64,000 nt of DNA from Streptomyces typhae (GCF_009755605.1 NZ_WPNZ01000001.1:806001-870000), one strand, 5' to 3'; shown: positions 16,198-24,859, counted from the stretch's first letter. Numbers and translations: made by a program. Notes: generated from the sequence alone by a model not told the origin.

Positions 16198-17063
16198 GCA
16201 CACCCCTCACCGCCGACACCCTCCTCCAAGCCCTCCGCAAGGAACACGTCACCCTCCAAGAACACCCCAACTGGCGCACCCACAACCGCAACCACAAAGG
16301 CCCCTGGGGCCCCGTCCACGGCGTGATGCTGCACCACACGGCGGGCACCAACAGCCTCTCCGCCTGCCGGCACGGTCTCCCCGACCTGCCGGGCCCCCTC
16401 TGCACCGGCCTGATCACCAAGGACGGGACCCTGCACCTGCTCGGCCACGGCCGTACCAACCACGCGGGGACGGGGTCCGCCGCCGTCCTCGCGGCCGTCC
16501 GCGCCGAGCGGGGGCTGCCCGCCCGCCCCGGACCCGACGCCGTCGACGGCAACGCCTGCTTCTACGGCTTCGAGATCGAGAACCTGGGCAACGGCCGCGA
16601 CCCCTATCCGGCCGCCCAACTCGCCACCGTGGAGCGGCTCTCGGCAGCGCTGTGCCGTGCGCACGGCTGGTCGGCGGCCAGTGTCGTCGCGCACAAGGAG
16701 TGGACCCGGCGCAAGATCGACCCCTCGTTCTCGATGGCGGCGATGCGCGGCCGGATCGCCAAGCGGCTCGGGGCCGCGCCCACGGATCCGCCGGGGCGTC
16801 CGCGGCCCGACTCCCCGTACGCGGCGTTCCCGGGCGCCGCGTTCTTCGTTCCCGGCCGCCGCAGCGCCCTGATCACCGCCGTCGGGCGCCGCCTCGTCGC
16901 CGAGGGCTGCGGGCGCTACGCGGTGGGTCCCGGACCGGTGTGGACCGACGCCGACGTCCGCTCGTACGCGGCTTGGCAGCGCAGGCTCGGCTACGCGGGC
17001 GGCGACGCCGACGGCACCCCGGGGCGCGCGAGCTGGGACCGGCTGCGCGTCCCCCGTACCTGA
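16194..17063 (+). CDS. N-acetylmuramoyl-L-alanine amidase (endolysin-like)
   Basis: The 289-residue enzyme is predicted to cut the bond between muramic acid and the stem peptide. Residues 1-180 form an amidase_2/PGRP fold with zinc ligands in MLHHTAGTNS and in VVAHKEWTRRKIDPS, plus the conserved CFYGFEIENLGNG strand. Residues 200-289 look like a peptidoglycan-binding domain (WTDADVRSYAAWQRRLGYAG). No signal peptide is present, so it would need a holin or cell lysis to reach the wall. It is coupled to the preceding gene by ATGA and followed by two membrane-protein genes. Confidence 0.85.
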   Translation: MSTPLTADTLLQALRKEHVTLQEHPNWRTHNRNHKGPWGPVHGVMLHHTAGTNSLSACRHGLPDLPGPLCTGLITKDGTLHLLGHGRTNHAGTGSAAVLAAVRAERGLPARPGPDAVDGNACFYGFEIENLGNGRDPYPAAQLATVERLSAALCRAHGWSAASVVAHKEWTRRKIDPSFSMAAMRGRIAKRLGAAPTDPPGRPRPDSPYAAFPGAAFFVPGRRSALITAVGRRLVAEGCGRYAVGPGPVWTDADVRSYAAWQRRLGYAGGDADGTPGRASWDRLRVPRT

Positions 17064-17073
17064 GGAGACCCGC

Positions 17074-17550
17074 ATGAGCCAGCCGTCCCCTGCGGCCGAC
17101 CCGGCCCGCCGTACCCTGCGCACCGTCGCGCAGACCCTCGTCGCCCTGATCACGGCGCTGCCGCTGCTCGCGGACGAGCCCGCGGTGCGGGCCGTGCCGG
17201 GTGTCGCGACGGCGGTCGCCGTGGCCGGTCTGCTCAGCAGGCTGATGGCCGTACCGGCCGTGGACCGGGTGCTGCCGCCGTGGCTGCGGACCGGGGCGGC
17301 GGGCTCGCCCGCCGCCCCGGAAACTCCCCGGGCCACCCACGCCGACACGGCCATGCCCACCGTCGAGACCATCAAGAGCACCGGGAGCACCGGGAGCACC
17401 GTGACCGCCGAGACCACCGAGAGCACCGAGAGCACCGAGAGCACCGAGACCAGCGGGACCACCAAGACCGACAAGACCGACAAGACCGGCGAGGACACCC
17501 CCACCCCCCGCCCCGACACCACCGCACCAACCGAGGAGCCCCGCCCATGA
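17074..17550 (+). CDS. holin-like small membrane protein
   Basis: The 158-residue product has two closely spaced hydrophobic segments in residues 18-62 (TLVALITALPLLA; VATAVAVAGLLSRLMAV) separated by a short acidic turn. The C-terminal half is a soluble Thr/Ser/Glu repeat tail of STEST and TDKTDKT type. Size, topology and position just after the amidase fit an actinophage holin. Holin families are too diverse for a firm call. TGAGGAG precedes ATG 17074. Confidence 0.55.
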   Translation: MSQPSPAADPARRTLRTVAQTLVALITALPLLADEPAVRAVPGVATAVAVAGLLSRLMAVPAVDRVLPPWLRTGAAGSPAAPETPRATHADTAMPTVETIKSTGSTGSTVTAETTESTESTESTETSGTTKTDKTDKTGEDTPTPRPDTTAPTEEPRP

Positions 17551-17801
17551 CCCACTCCGGCACCGAAGGGATCACGCTGGAACTGGAGCGTCTGCACCGT
17601 TCTGTGGACGTCGGCTTCGCCACCACGCGGGGCGATCTGGCCCTGCTCCTGCAACGGGCCGACCAGACCGACAAGGCCATCGGCGACCACGAGGAGCGGC
17701 TCGACGCCCTGGAGCGCACCCGCTGGCCCCTGCCGTCGCTGGCCGCCATCACGTCCTGCACGGCTCTCGCCGTGGCCCTGTGGCAGTCGAGCGGACGCTG
17801 A
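17547..17801 (+). CDS. XhlA-like coiled-coil membrane-anchored protein
   Basis: The 84-residue product has an N-terminal amphipathic/coiled-coil region (ALLLQRADQTDKAIGDHEER) and one C-terminal membrane segment (SLAAITSCTALAVALW). This is the layout of hemolysin XhlA-type proteins that act with holins and endolysins in defective Bacillus prophages. It is ATGA-coupled to the holin-like gene and ends the tail locus. The similarity is structural, not sequence-proven. Confidence 0.55.
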   Translation: MTHSGTEGITLELERLHRSVDVGFATTRGDLALLLQRADQTDKAIGDHEERLDALERTRWPLPSLAAITSCTALAVALWQSSGR

Positions 17802-17814
17802 GGGAACCGGTCGG

Positions 17815-17844
17815 AGGCCGCTGACCACCCCGGGTCAGCGGCCT
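17815..17844. terminator. bidirectional terminator closing the tail locus
   Basis: A perfect 12-bp stem, AGGCCGCTGACC (17815-17826) with GGTCAGCGGCCT (17833-17844), over a 6-base loop. It lies between the last tail gene and the convergent MFS gene and includes the MFS stop codon. Confidence 0.75.
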
Positions 17845-19316
17845 TCCCGGGCACCGGCGGGGGTCGGGCCCGCGCCTACCCCCGGGCGCCGCGGCAGCAG
17901 CCACCCCGAAAGCCCCGCCGTCACCAGCAGCGTCACGCCCACCACCACGAGCCCCTGCCGCATCCCGCCCACGGCGAACCCCTCCGCGGTGCCCGTGCCG
18001 CCGCCGATCAGGGCGCCGAACAGGGCCACCGACAGCGCCCCGCCCGTCTGGCGCAGGGAGTTGAGGAGACCGGACGCCGTGCCGGCGCGGTGGCCGGGGA
18101 CGGCGTCCATCAGGAGGGCCGTCAGCGCGGGGACGGCGAGGGCGCCGCCGACACCGGTCGGGGCAAGGAGCAGCAGGACCAGCCACAGGGGCGTGTCCGC
18201 GCCGAGGGGCAGCAGGGCGAACATGGCCACGGCCAGGACGAGCTGCCCGGTCACGATCACCGGACGGCGGCCGACGCGCTCCGCCATGCGCGGCGACACC
18301 AGGTTCGTCGAGGTGATCAGGACGGCGAGGGGCACGAACATCAGGCCCGTCGCGATGCCCGACATGCCGAGGAGCTGCTGGCAGTACAGACCGAGCAGGA
18401 ACACCACGCCGTAGAAGCCCGCGTTCACCGCGAACCCGACGGCGAGCGAGACGCCGACCTCGCGCTGCCGCAGCATCGGCAGCGGCACCATGGGCGCGCG
18501 GTGGCGCTTCTCGGCGGCGCGGAAGGCGACCGCCGCGAGGACCGCGACCGCCACGGCGGCCAGGACACCCGGGTCCGTCCAGCCCGCGTGTCCGCCCTCG
18601 ATGACCGCGTACGCGAGCCCGGCGAGGGCGGTGACGGCGGCGATCTGGCCGGGCACGTCCAGCGGGGCCGGGCGGCGCGGGGACGGCGCGGTGCGGGTGA
18701 GCAGGGCGAGGATCAGGGCGCCGACGGGCAGGTTCAGGAGGAAGACCGCGCGCCAGCCCACGGTCTCGGTGAGCACTCCGCCGAGCACCGGGCCCGCGGC
18801 CATCGCCACCGAACCGCCCACCGTCCACAGCGCGATGGCGCGGGCCCGGCGCCGCGGGTCGTCGTAGGCCTGGCGGATCAGCGCGAGCGACGCGGGCATG
18901 ACCACGGCGGCGGCAGCGCCCTGCGCCACGCGCGCGGCGATCAGCGTCCCGATGCCCGGCGCGAGCGCGCACGCGAGGGACGCCAGGGCGAACAGACCCG
19001 TCCCCCAGGCGTACGCCCGCCGCGCCCCCGCCCGGTCGGCGAGCGCCCCCGCGGAGATCATCAGCGCGGCGAACATCAGGGTGTAGGCGTCGACGACCCA
19101 CTGGAGCCCCGTCATGCCGCCGTGCAGATCGGCCCGGACGCCGGGCAGCGCGATGTTCACGGCGGACACGTCGACGGTGATGACGGTGAAGCCGAGCAGC
19201 GCGGCGACGAGGGCGACGGCCGCGCCGCCCGCCGAAGGGGCCGACGTGGCCGGTGTCACGGGGGCCCGGTCACCGACCGGTGCGGTACGTGACTTCGCGG
19301 GGAGGGTGGACGGCAT
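17835..19316 (-). CDS. MFS drug exporter, DHA2/EmrB-QacA type
   Basis: The 493-residue protein has about 14 hydrophobic segments, the number expected for DHA2 proton-driven multidrug exporters. It carries the motif-A-like loop GALADRAGARRAY after the second segment and motif-C-like glycines later. ATG 19316 is chosen because GAAGG precedes it and the upstream extension is low-complexity Pro/Arg. It is divergent from an XRE regulator at 19468, a common repressor/exporter arrangement. Substrate unknown. Confidence 0.85.
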   Translation of the reverse strand: MPSTLPAKSRTAPVGDRAPVTPATSAPSAGGAAVALVAALLGFTVITVDVSAVNIALPGVRADLHGGMTGLQWVVDAYTLMFAALMISAGALADRAGARRAYAWGTGLFALASLACALAPGIGTLIAARVAQGAAAAVVMPASLALIRQAYDDPRRRARAIALWTVGGSVAMAAGPVLGGVLTETVGWRAVFLLNLPVGALILALLTRTAPSPRRPAPLDVPGQIAAVTALAGLAYAVIEGGHAGWTDPGVLAAVAVAVLAAVAFRAAEKRHRAPMVPLPMLRQREVGVSLAVGFAVNAGFYGVVFLLGLYCQQLLGMSGIATGLMFVPLAVLITSTNLVSPRMAERVGRRPVIVTGQLVLAVAMFALLPLGADTPLWLVLLLLAPTGVGGALAVPALTALLMDAVPGHRAGTASGLLNSLRQTGGALSVALFGALIGGGTGTAEGFAVGGMRQGLVVVGVTLLVTAGLSGWLLPRRPGVGAGPTPAGAREGR

Positions 19317-19467
19317 CGGGAGCCCTTCGGGACGTGGTGGTCGTACGGAGCCGACCGGCCCCGTACGGCCACCACGATCCGCCCGCGGAGCCGCGCCCGG
19401 CAGACCGCGCTGTTCCTGGCCCTGACACGGCCCCCCACATTCCCCACGCGTCACGGACACTGGAACC

Positions 19468-20421
19468 ATGACGAACGCCATCCCCTTCGAGCACGGTGGG
19501 ACCGGACGCGGCGGGGCCGGACGCGATGGGACCGGACGCGATGGGGCCGGACGCGGCGGCACCGAGCGCGGCGGCACCGAGCTGGGCCGGTATCTGCGGG
19601 CCCGGCGCGCCCAGATCCGTCCCGGGGACGCCGGTCTCCCGGCCGGGACGGGCCTTCGCCGTACGCCGGGCCTTCGCCGCGAGGAGCTGGCGACGCTCGC
19701 CGGGGTGAGCGTCGACTACTACACGCGCCTGGAACGCGGCCGCGAGACCAACCCGTCACCGGCCGTGATCGACTCGCTGGCCCGCGCGCTGCGCCTCGGC
19801 GGCGACGCCCACGAGCGCCTGCACGACCTCGCCGAGCTCGCCTCGGGACGGCTCACCGAACCGCGTCCGACGACGGAGTTCGAGGTCCGACCCTCCGTCC
19901 TGCGGATGCTGGAGGCCCTGCGTCCGCTGCCCGCGTACGTGGTCAGCCCGCACAACTACCTGCTCGCCGCGAACCCCCCTGGCCGACGCCTCATGCCGGG
20001 CCTGTGGGACTGGCCGGCGGAGCAGCGCAACATCACCCGCTATCTGTTCCTGCACCCCGTGGGGCAGGAGCTGTACGTGCCGTGGGAGGAGACCGTCGCC
20101 ACGTCGGTGGCGCATCTGCGCGCGGTCGGCGGCCGGGACCCGGACTCGCCGCAGCTCGCCGCCCTGGTCGGCGAGCTGTGCCTGAAGTCCCCGGACTTCG
20201 CCCGCCTCTGGGCCCGGTACGAGGTCTGCGAGCGCGGCGGCGGCGTGAAGACCTTCGCGCACCCGAAGGCGGGCACGATGACCCTCACGTACGAGGTGAT
20301 GCGCCTCGCCCGTACGGCGGGGCAGCGCCTGGTCACGTACCAGGCGGAGCCGGGCAGCCCGGACGAGGCGGCGATGCTGAGCCTGGACACGGCGGCCCGC
20401 TCGGCGGCCCCACAGACGTAG
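19468..20421 (+). CDS. XRE regulator with MmyB-like ligand-binding domain
   Basis: After ~40 residues of Gly/Arg-rich repeats (GRDGTGRDGAGRGG) the HTH is clear: LRREELATLAGVSVDYYTRL followed by ERGRETNPSPAV. The C-terminal ~180 residues match the MmyB-type PAS-like ligand-binding domain (AYVVSPHNYLLAANPPGRRL). The 317-residue protein is divergent from the MFS exporter, which it probably represses. The N-terminal Gly/Arg tract is unusual, so a later start is possible. Confidence 0.8.
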   Translation: MTNAIPFEHGGTGRGGAGRDGTGRDGAGRGGTERGGTELGRYLRARRAQIRPGDAGLPAGTGLRRTPGLRREELATLAGVSVDYYTRLERGRETNPSPAVIDSLARALRLGGDAHERLHDLAELASGRLTEPRPTTEFEVRPSVLRMLEALRPLPAYVVSPHNYLLAANPPGRRLMPGLWDWPAEQRNITRYLFLHPVGQELYVPWEETVATSVAHLRAVGGRDPDSPQLAALVGELCLKSPDFARLWARYEVCERGGGVKTFAHPKAGTMTLTYEVMRLARTAGQRLVTYQAEPGSPDEAAMLSLDTAARSAAPQT

Positions 20422-20430
20422 CGCCCGCTT

Positions 20431-20508
20431 CGCCCCCACAGGCGTGGTGCTCACTCCGCCCCCACAGGCGTGGTGCTCACTCCGCCCCCACAGGCGTGGG
20501 GCTCACTC
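20431..20508. repeat. three 26-bp direct repeats at a gene end
   Basis: Units starting CGCCCCCACAGGCGTGG at 20431, 20457 and 20483 lie between the convergent genes ending at 20421 and 20503. The third copy runs into the stop codon of the peptidase gene. Each unit has a small CACAGGCGTG palindromic core. Confidence 0.9.
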
Positions 20509-22059
20509 CGCCGCGCACGAACTACCGTTCTTCGGCATCTCCTTGTACAGCAGGAACGCGTCCACCTTGGCCTTCACGCACTTCGAACCGAAGTAGCCGG
20601 TGTGCCCGTCGCCCTTGTTGTCCAGGACGACGGCGGACGACCCGAGCCGCTTCGCGGTCTCCTCCGTCCATCGGTACGGCGTGGCGGGGTCGCCGCGCGT
20701 GCCGACGAGCAGGAACTTCGGGGTGTCCACGTCGCGTACGTCGTCCCGGATGTAGTCCGTGCCCGCTGGCCGCCCGAAGCACAGGAGCACGGGCGTCAGC
20801 ATCGACTTTCCGAAGACCGGCGAGGCCTCCTCGAACTCCCGCTGGATGCGGCCGACCTCCCGCTCCACTTCCTTCGCGTCCGGCCGGTCCGGGTCGTCGG
20901 CGCAGTTCACGGCCATGAGCGCGGCGTCCGCGTTGTCCTCGGGCACCTCGGCGCGCGCCCCCTGCGGGGCCTCGGGCCGCTCGCCCAGAGCGCCGCCCAT
21001 CCGCAGCAGGGCGCGCGGGTCGCCGTCCGCGAGCAGCCCGCCCAGCGCCTGCGAGAGGGCGGGCCAGGCCTGCCTGCTGTACAGCGCGGTGCCGAGCACG
21101 CTCACGACGTCCTGGCCCGTGAACTCCTGGCCGTCCATGGCCCGCAGAGGGTACGCGTCCAGGTCCTTGACGATCTTCACCATGGTCTCCCGGGCAGCCC
21201 GGGAGTCCTCACCGAACACACAGCCCGCGTTCTTCGTGCACCACAGCAGGAAGTTGTCCAGGGCGGTCTGCCGCCCCTCCGCGCCGACGAGGCCCTGCTC
21301 CTCCACGTTCTCGGTCAGGGTGTCCACGCCGTCGAGCACCATCCGGCCGACCTTCTTCGGGAACTGCGCCGTGTACACCGCGCCGAGCCGGGTGCCGTAG
21401 GAGAAGCCCAGGTAGTTGAGCTTCTTGTCACCGAGCGCCTGCCGCATGACGTCCAGGTCCCGGGACACGTTCACGGTGCCCATGTGCTGGAGGACAGGAC
21501 CCGACTCCTTGTCGCAGCGCGCCGCAGCCTCGCGCAGCTGCTTCAAGAGCGCCGCCGCGTCCTCCGCGCCGTCCGCGCCCTCGGGGTCCGGCCGTCCGCC
21601 GCAGCTCACCGGCTCGCTCAGGCCCACCCCGCGCGGGTCGAAGCCCACGACGTCGTACCCCTTGCCGACATAGCCGAAGTCCTTCTTGGAGCCCGCGAGC
21701 CCCGAGACACCGGCACCGCCGGGCCCGCCGAAGTTCACCAGGAGCGACCCCCGCTTGTCGCCGCTCGCCTTCACCTTCATGAGCGCGAGATCGAGGGTGT
21801 CGCCGCCGGGGTGCGCGTAGTCCAGCGGCACGGTGACCTTGCCGCAGACGACGTCCTTGTCCTTGGTCACGTCCTCCGGCAGGTTCTGCGCCGCGGGCTC
21901 GCAGGCGGCCCACTTGATCTTCTGCCCGTAGAAGCGGCCGAGGTCGGGCTTGCCCGGTGCGGGCGTGGCGGCTGCCGCGGGCAGAGCCGGGAGAGCGAGC
22001 GCCAGGCATGTGGCCGTGGCTGTGGCTGTGGCTGCGGTGAGCGCGGATGTGCTGCGCAC
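20503..22059 (-). CDS. secreted tripeptidyl aminopeptidase-like hydrolase
   Basis: The 518-residue protein begins with a signal peptide (Ala/Thr-rich core ending AAAATP). It has the alpha/beta-hydrolase layout of Streptomyces SlpD/SlpE/Tap-type peptidases: oxyanion region LLVNFGGPGGAGVSG, then VVGFDPRGVGLSEPV, nucleophile LGFSYGTRLGAVY, and a C-terminal domain with the acid in GTRGDPATPY and the histidine in GDGHTGYF. It would remove short peptides from exported proteins. GTG 22059 is chosen because TTGGAGGT precedes it; the region upstream is a 36-bp repeat, not signal peptide. Confidence 0.85.
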   Translation of the reverse strand: MRSTSALTAATATATATCLALALPALPAAAATPAPGKPDLGRFYGQKIKWAACEPAAQNLPEDVTKDKDVVCGKVTVPLDYAHPGGDTLDLALMKVKASGDKRGSLLVNFGGPGGAGVSGLAGSKKDFGYVGKGYDVVGFDPRGVGLSEPVSCGGRPDPEGADGAEDAAALLKQLREAAARCDKESGPVLQHMGTVNVSRDLDVMRQALGDKKLNYLGFSYGTRLGAVYTAQFPKKVGRMVLDGVDTLTENVEEQGLVGAEGRQTALDNFLLWCTKNAGCVFGEDSRAARETMVKIVKDLDAYPLRAMDGQEFTGQDVVSVLGTALYSRQAWPALSQALGGLLADGDPRALLRMGGALGERPEAPQGARAEVPEDNADAALMAVNCADDPDRPDAKEVEREVGRIQREFEEASPVFGKSMLTPVLLCFGRPAGTDYIRDDVRDVDTPKFLLVGTRGDPATPYRWTEETAKRLGSSAVVLDNKGDGHTGYFGSKCVKAKVDAFLLYKEMPKNGSSCAAE

Positions 22060-22063
22060 GGCG

Positions 22064-22171
22064 ACCTCCAAGAGGTGCGGGTCCCCTTCGGCCACCCGGA
22101 CCTCCGAGAGGCGCGGGTTCCTTTCGGTCACCCGGACCTCCGAGAGGCGCGGGTCCCCTTCGGTCACCCTA
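22064..22171. repeat. three 36-bp tandem repeats over the peptidase translation start
   Basis: Units begin ACCTCC at 22064, 22100 and 22136. On the coding (minus) strand each ends in GGAGGT, and the last copy supplies the ribosome site of the peptidase gene. The repeat thus multiplies the Shine-Dalgarno sequence in the leader. The rest of the 323-bp gap (22060-22382) holds only the TetR-type operator described separately. Confidence 0.9.
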
Positions 22172-22323
22172 GGCGCCCCCGGGCCACCCCGCCCGTTCAG
22201 GTCATCACGCTCCGTGACAGAACCCGGGAGGGCCCCCGGCGCTCGCCCCGTGAACGCGCCGGTACGCGCCCTCGCACCCCTCGATCTTCCCCGGCCGCCC
22301 TCTCGACCGCCCCCTGACTCCCA

Positions 22324-22344
22324 AGTAACCTTACTCAGAAGTAA
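22324..22344 (+). promoter_or_regulatory. probable TetR operator of the fabG-maoC operon
   Basis: AGTAA-cc-TTACT-caga-AGTAA gives three alternating half-sites in an AT-rich patch 39 bp before the start codon at 22383. TTACT-N4-AGTAA palindromes are typical of TetR-type regulators of fatty-acid genes in actinobacteria. A TetR gene lies 3' of the operon. Confidence 0.5.
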
Positions 22345-22382
22345 ATTCCGTAGGCCGTCAGTACCGAGCCGGGAGCAGGACC

Positions 22383-23720
22383 ATGGCCGACCGCTACGCG
22401 ACGTTCACCCGTACCGGCCCCGGCCGCTTCCTCACCCGCAGACTCGGCCTGCCCCAGCCGGCCGCCCTGCACCGCTGGTCGCCGGAGCGCCCGGCCATCG
22501 AGGGCCCGCTCCTCCTCATGACCGCGGGCGACATCCCGCTCCCCGGCCTGCACGAGAGCCTCACCCGCACCGGCACGCCCCCGCACACCGGCCCCCTCGG
22601 CAGCCGCCGTCCCGCCGCCGTGGTCCTGGACGCGACCGGCGTCGCCACGGTCACCGCGCTGGCCGACGTGCACGCCGCGCTGCACCCCGTCGTCCGGTCC
22701 ATAACCCCCAGCGGGCGCGTGCTCGTCCTCGGCGCGCCCCTCTCCCCCGCCGACCACCACCAGGCCGCCGCCCAGCAGGCCCTGGAGGGGTTCGTGCGCT
22801 CCCTCGGCAGGGAGATCGGCCGGGGCAGGACGGTCCAGTTGGTCCGGACGCCCTCGGCGTCCGCCGCCGAGGCGACCCTGCGCTTCCTGCTCTCACCGAA
22901 GTCGGCGTACGTGAACGGCCAGGTCATCGACGTCGACGACACCACCGCGGCAGCCGCGGCGGACGCCGGGGCCCCCGCCGCCGCGGACAGCGCCGCGCGG
23001 CCGCTCGCGGGCCGCACCGCCCTCGTCACCGGCGCGGCACGCGGCATCGGCACCGCCGTCGCCGAGGTCCTGGCCCGCGACGGCGCGCACGTCGTCGTCC
23101 TCGACGTGCCGTCCGCGGCCCAGCATCTGCACCGCGTCGCCGAGCACCTCCAGGGCACGGCGCTGCCCCTGGACATCACCGCGGACGACGCCGGTGAGCG
23201 CATCGCCGCGGCACTGCCGGACGGGCTCGGCGTCCTCGTGCACAACGCGGGCATCACCCGTGACCGGCGGTTCGCCAACATGACCGCGGACCGCTGGAGT
23301 TCGGTCGTCGAGGTCAACCTCGCGAGCGTGCTGCGCACCACGGACTTCCTGCTGAAGACCGGCACGCTGCGCCGGGGCAGCCGGGTCGTGGCCACGGCGT
23401 CCATCGCGGGCCTCGCCGGGAACGCGGGCCAGACGAACTACGCGGCGAGCAAGGCGGGCGTCGTCGGCTTCGTACGCTCCCTGGCGCCGCGGGCCCTCGC
23501 CGAGCACGGCGTGACGGTGAACGCCGTCGCGCCCGGCTTCATCGAGACCCGGATGACGGCGGCGGTCCCGCTGTTCCTCCGCGAGGCCGGGCGGCGCATG
23601 AACTCCCTCGGGCAGGGCGGGCTTCCCGTGGACGTCGCCGAGGCGACGGCGTGGCTGGCGACCGGCGCCGTCAACGGCCAGGTCCTGCGCGTGTGCGGCC
23701 AGAGCCTCCTGGGCGCATAG
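22383..23720 (+). CDS. FabG4-like 3-oxoacyl-CoA/ACP reductase
   Basis: The 445-residue protein has the two-part layout of high-molecular-weight FabG (mycobacterial FabG4). The N-terminal flavodoxin-like domain covers residues 1-200. The C-terminal SDR domain has TGAARGIG (cofactor binding), HNAGITRD, and the YAASK active site following a conserved serine. It reduces 3-oxoacyl thioesters. GGGAGCAGG precedes ATG 22383. The MaoC-like hydratase that follows would catalyse the neighbouring step, as in the mycobacterial fabG4-htdX pair. No thiolase gene is adjacent. Confidence 0.85.
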   Translation: MADRYATFTRTGPGRFLTRRLGLPQPAALHRWSPERPAIEGPLLLMTAGDIPLPGLHESLTRTGTPPHTGPLGSRRPAAVVLDATGVATVTALADVHAALHPVVRSITPSGRVLVLGAPLSPADHHQAAAQQALEGFVRSLGREIGRGRTVQLVRTPSASAAEATLRFLLSPKSAYVNGQVIDVDDTTAAAAADAGAPAAADSAARPLAGRTALVTGAARGIGTAVAEVLARDGAHVVVLDVPSAAQHLHRVAEHLQGTALPLDITADDAGERIAAALPDGLGVLVHNAGITRDRRFANMTADRWSSVVEVNLASVLRTTDFLLKTGTLRRGSRVVATASIAGLAGNAGQTNYAASKAGVVGFVRSLAPRALAEHGVTVNAVAPGFIETRMTAAVPLFLREAGRRMNSLGQGGLPVDVAEATAWLATGAVNGQVLRVCGQSLLGA

Positions 23721-23765
23721 GCCTCCGGCCGACTCCGGCGCGCTCCTCGTCCCACGCGTTCCCGC

Positions 23766-23850
23766 ACCACCGGACCCACCGCACCACCGGACCCACCGCA
23801 CAGCCGGGCCCACCGCACCACCGGCCCCACCGCACCACCGGACCCACCGC
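23766..23850 (+). repeat. five 17-bp repeats between fabG and maoC
   Basis: Units of ACCACCGGACCCACCGC (third copy ACAGCCGGG-type) follow at 17-bp steps from 23766, ending in a partial copy. They fill the 188-bp gap inside an otherwise operon-like pair. Confidence 0.85.
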
Positions 23851-23908
23851 ACAGCGGCGGTTTCGCCCACCCACCCTTTTCCCCGCGCACTGATCGGAAG
23901 GGCCCGTA

Positions 23909-24859
23909 ATGACCTCGCTCGCGCTCACCCTGCTCCGGGGAGCTGCCCTGTCCGCGTTCAAGCGGGCCCGGCCCGACGCCCCGCTGCCCGGTGCCGTCAC
24001 GGCGCGGGTGCGGGCCGACGTGGAGCGGCTCGTCGCGTACGAGCGGCTGTGCGGGTTCGCGGCCGGGCGGGCCGGGGGGACGGGCGGCGGCGACCCGCTG
24101 CCCGTGACGTACCCGCACGTCCTCGCGTTCCCCGGCACCATGCGGCTGATGGTGGGCCGCGACTTCCCGCTGCCGCTGCTCGGGCTCGTGCACACGTCCG
24201 TGGAGATCGTGCAGCACCACGCCCTGCTGCCCGCCGACGAGCTCGAACTCACCACGTACGCGGAGACGTTGGCCCCGCACCGACGGGGCACCGAGGCGAC
24301 GGTCGTCACCCGCGCGCGCCTCGACGGCACACCGGTGTGGGAGTCCCGCAGCACCTACCTGTCCAGGCACCGTACGCCGGAGCCCGCCCCCGAGGACGTC
24401 CTGCCCGTCCGGGACGGGCAGGACCCGCAGGCGGGGCCCGGTCCCGGCCCGTCCGCGCACGCCCAGTGGCGGCTGACCGGCGACCTCGGACGGCGCTACG
24501 CCACCGTGTCCGGCGACCGGAACCCCATCCATCTGCACCCGCTCACCGCCCGCCTCTTCGGCTTCCCCCGCGCCATCGCCCACGGCATGTGGACGTTCGC
24601 GCGCTGCGTGGCCGAGCACCAGCGCGAGGCGGGGTCCGCGGCGGACGGCGGGAGCGGCGCCGCGCTCCACGTGAGTGCGGAGTTCAGGGCACCGGTGCTG
24701 CTCCCCTGCTCGGTGACGTACGCGGCCGCGGGAGAGGCCTTCGCGCTGCGCGGGCCGACGGGCCGGGTGCATCTGTCCGGCGCGGTGCGCCCTGCCCCGC
24801 CGCGGGAGCCGGGCGGGACCCCGCGGACACCGGAGCCGCACCACCTGCCGGGGCGGTGA
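23909..24859 (+). CDS. MaoC-like 3-hydroxyacyl dehydratase/enoyl hydratase
   Basis: The 316-residue protein has a double hot-dog architecture. The C-terminal half carries the hydratase motif YATVSGDRNPIHLHP followed by GFPRAIAHGMW, in which Asp and His are catalytic. The N-terminal half keeps the fold (YPHVLAFPGTMRLM) without the motif. It resembles mycobacterial HtdX. It follows the FabG4-like gene and probably acts on the same acyl thioesters. Confidence 0.85.
   Translation: MTSLALTLLRGAALSAFKRARPDAPLPGAVTARVRADVERLVAYERLCGFAAGRAGGTGGGDPLPVTYPHVLAFPGTMRLMVGRDFPLPLLGLVHTSVEIVQHHALLPADELELTTYAETLAPHRRGTEATVVTRARLDGTPVWESRSTYLSRHRTPEPAPEDVLPVRDGQDPQAGPGPGPSAHAQWRLTGDLGRRYATVSGDRNPIHLHPLTARLFGFPRAIAHGMWTFARCVAEHQREAGSAADGGSGAALHVSAEFRAPVLLPCSVTYAAAGEAFALRGPTGRVHLSGAVRPAPPREPGGTPRTPEPHHLPGR

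Noticed and set aside
4221..17801. Contractile injection system (eCIS) of the kind known in Streptomyces
   Set aside because: No sheath, baseplate wedge, spike or AAA+ ATPase gene is present; the tube, G/GT chaperone and Dit/Tal set is of siphophage type.
4221..17801. Intact prophage
   Set aside because: No integrase, terminase, portal or capsid genes and no attachment repeats at the edges.
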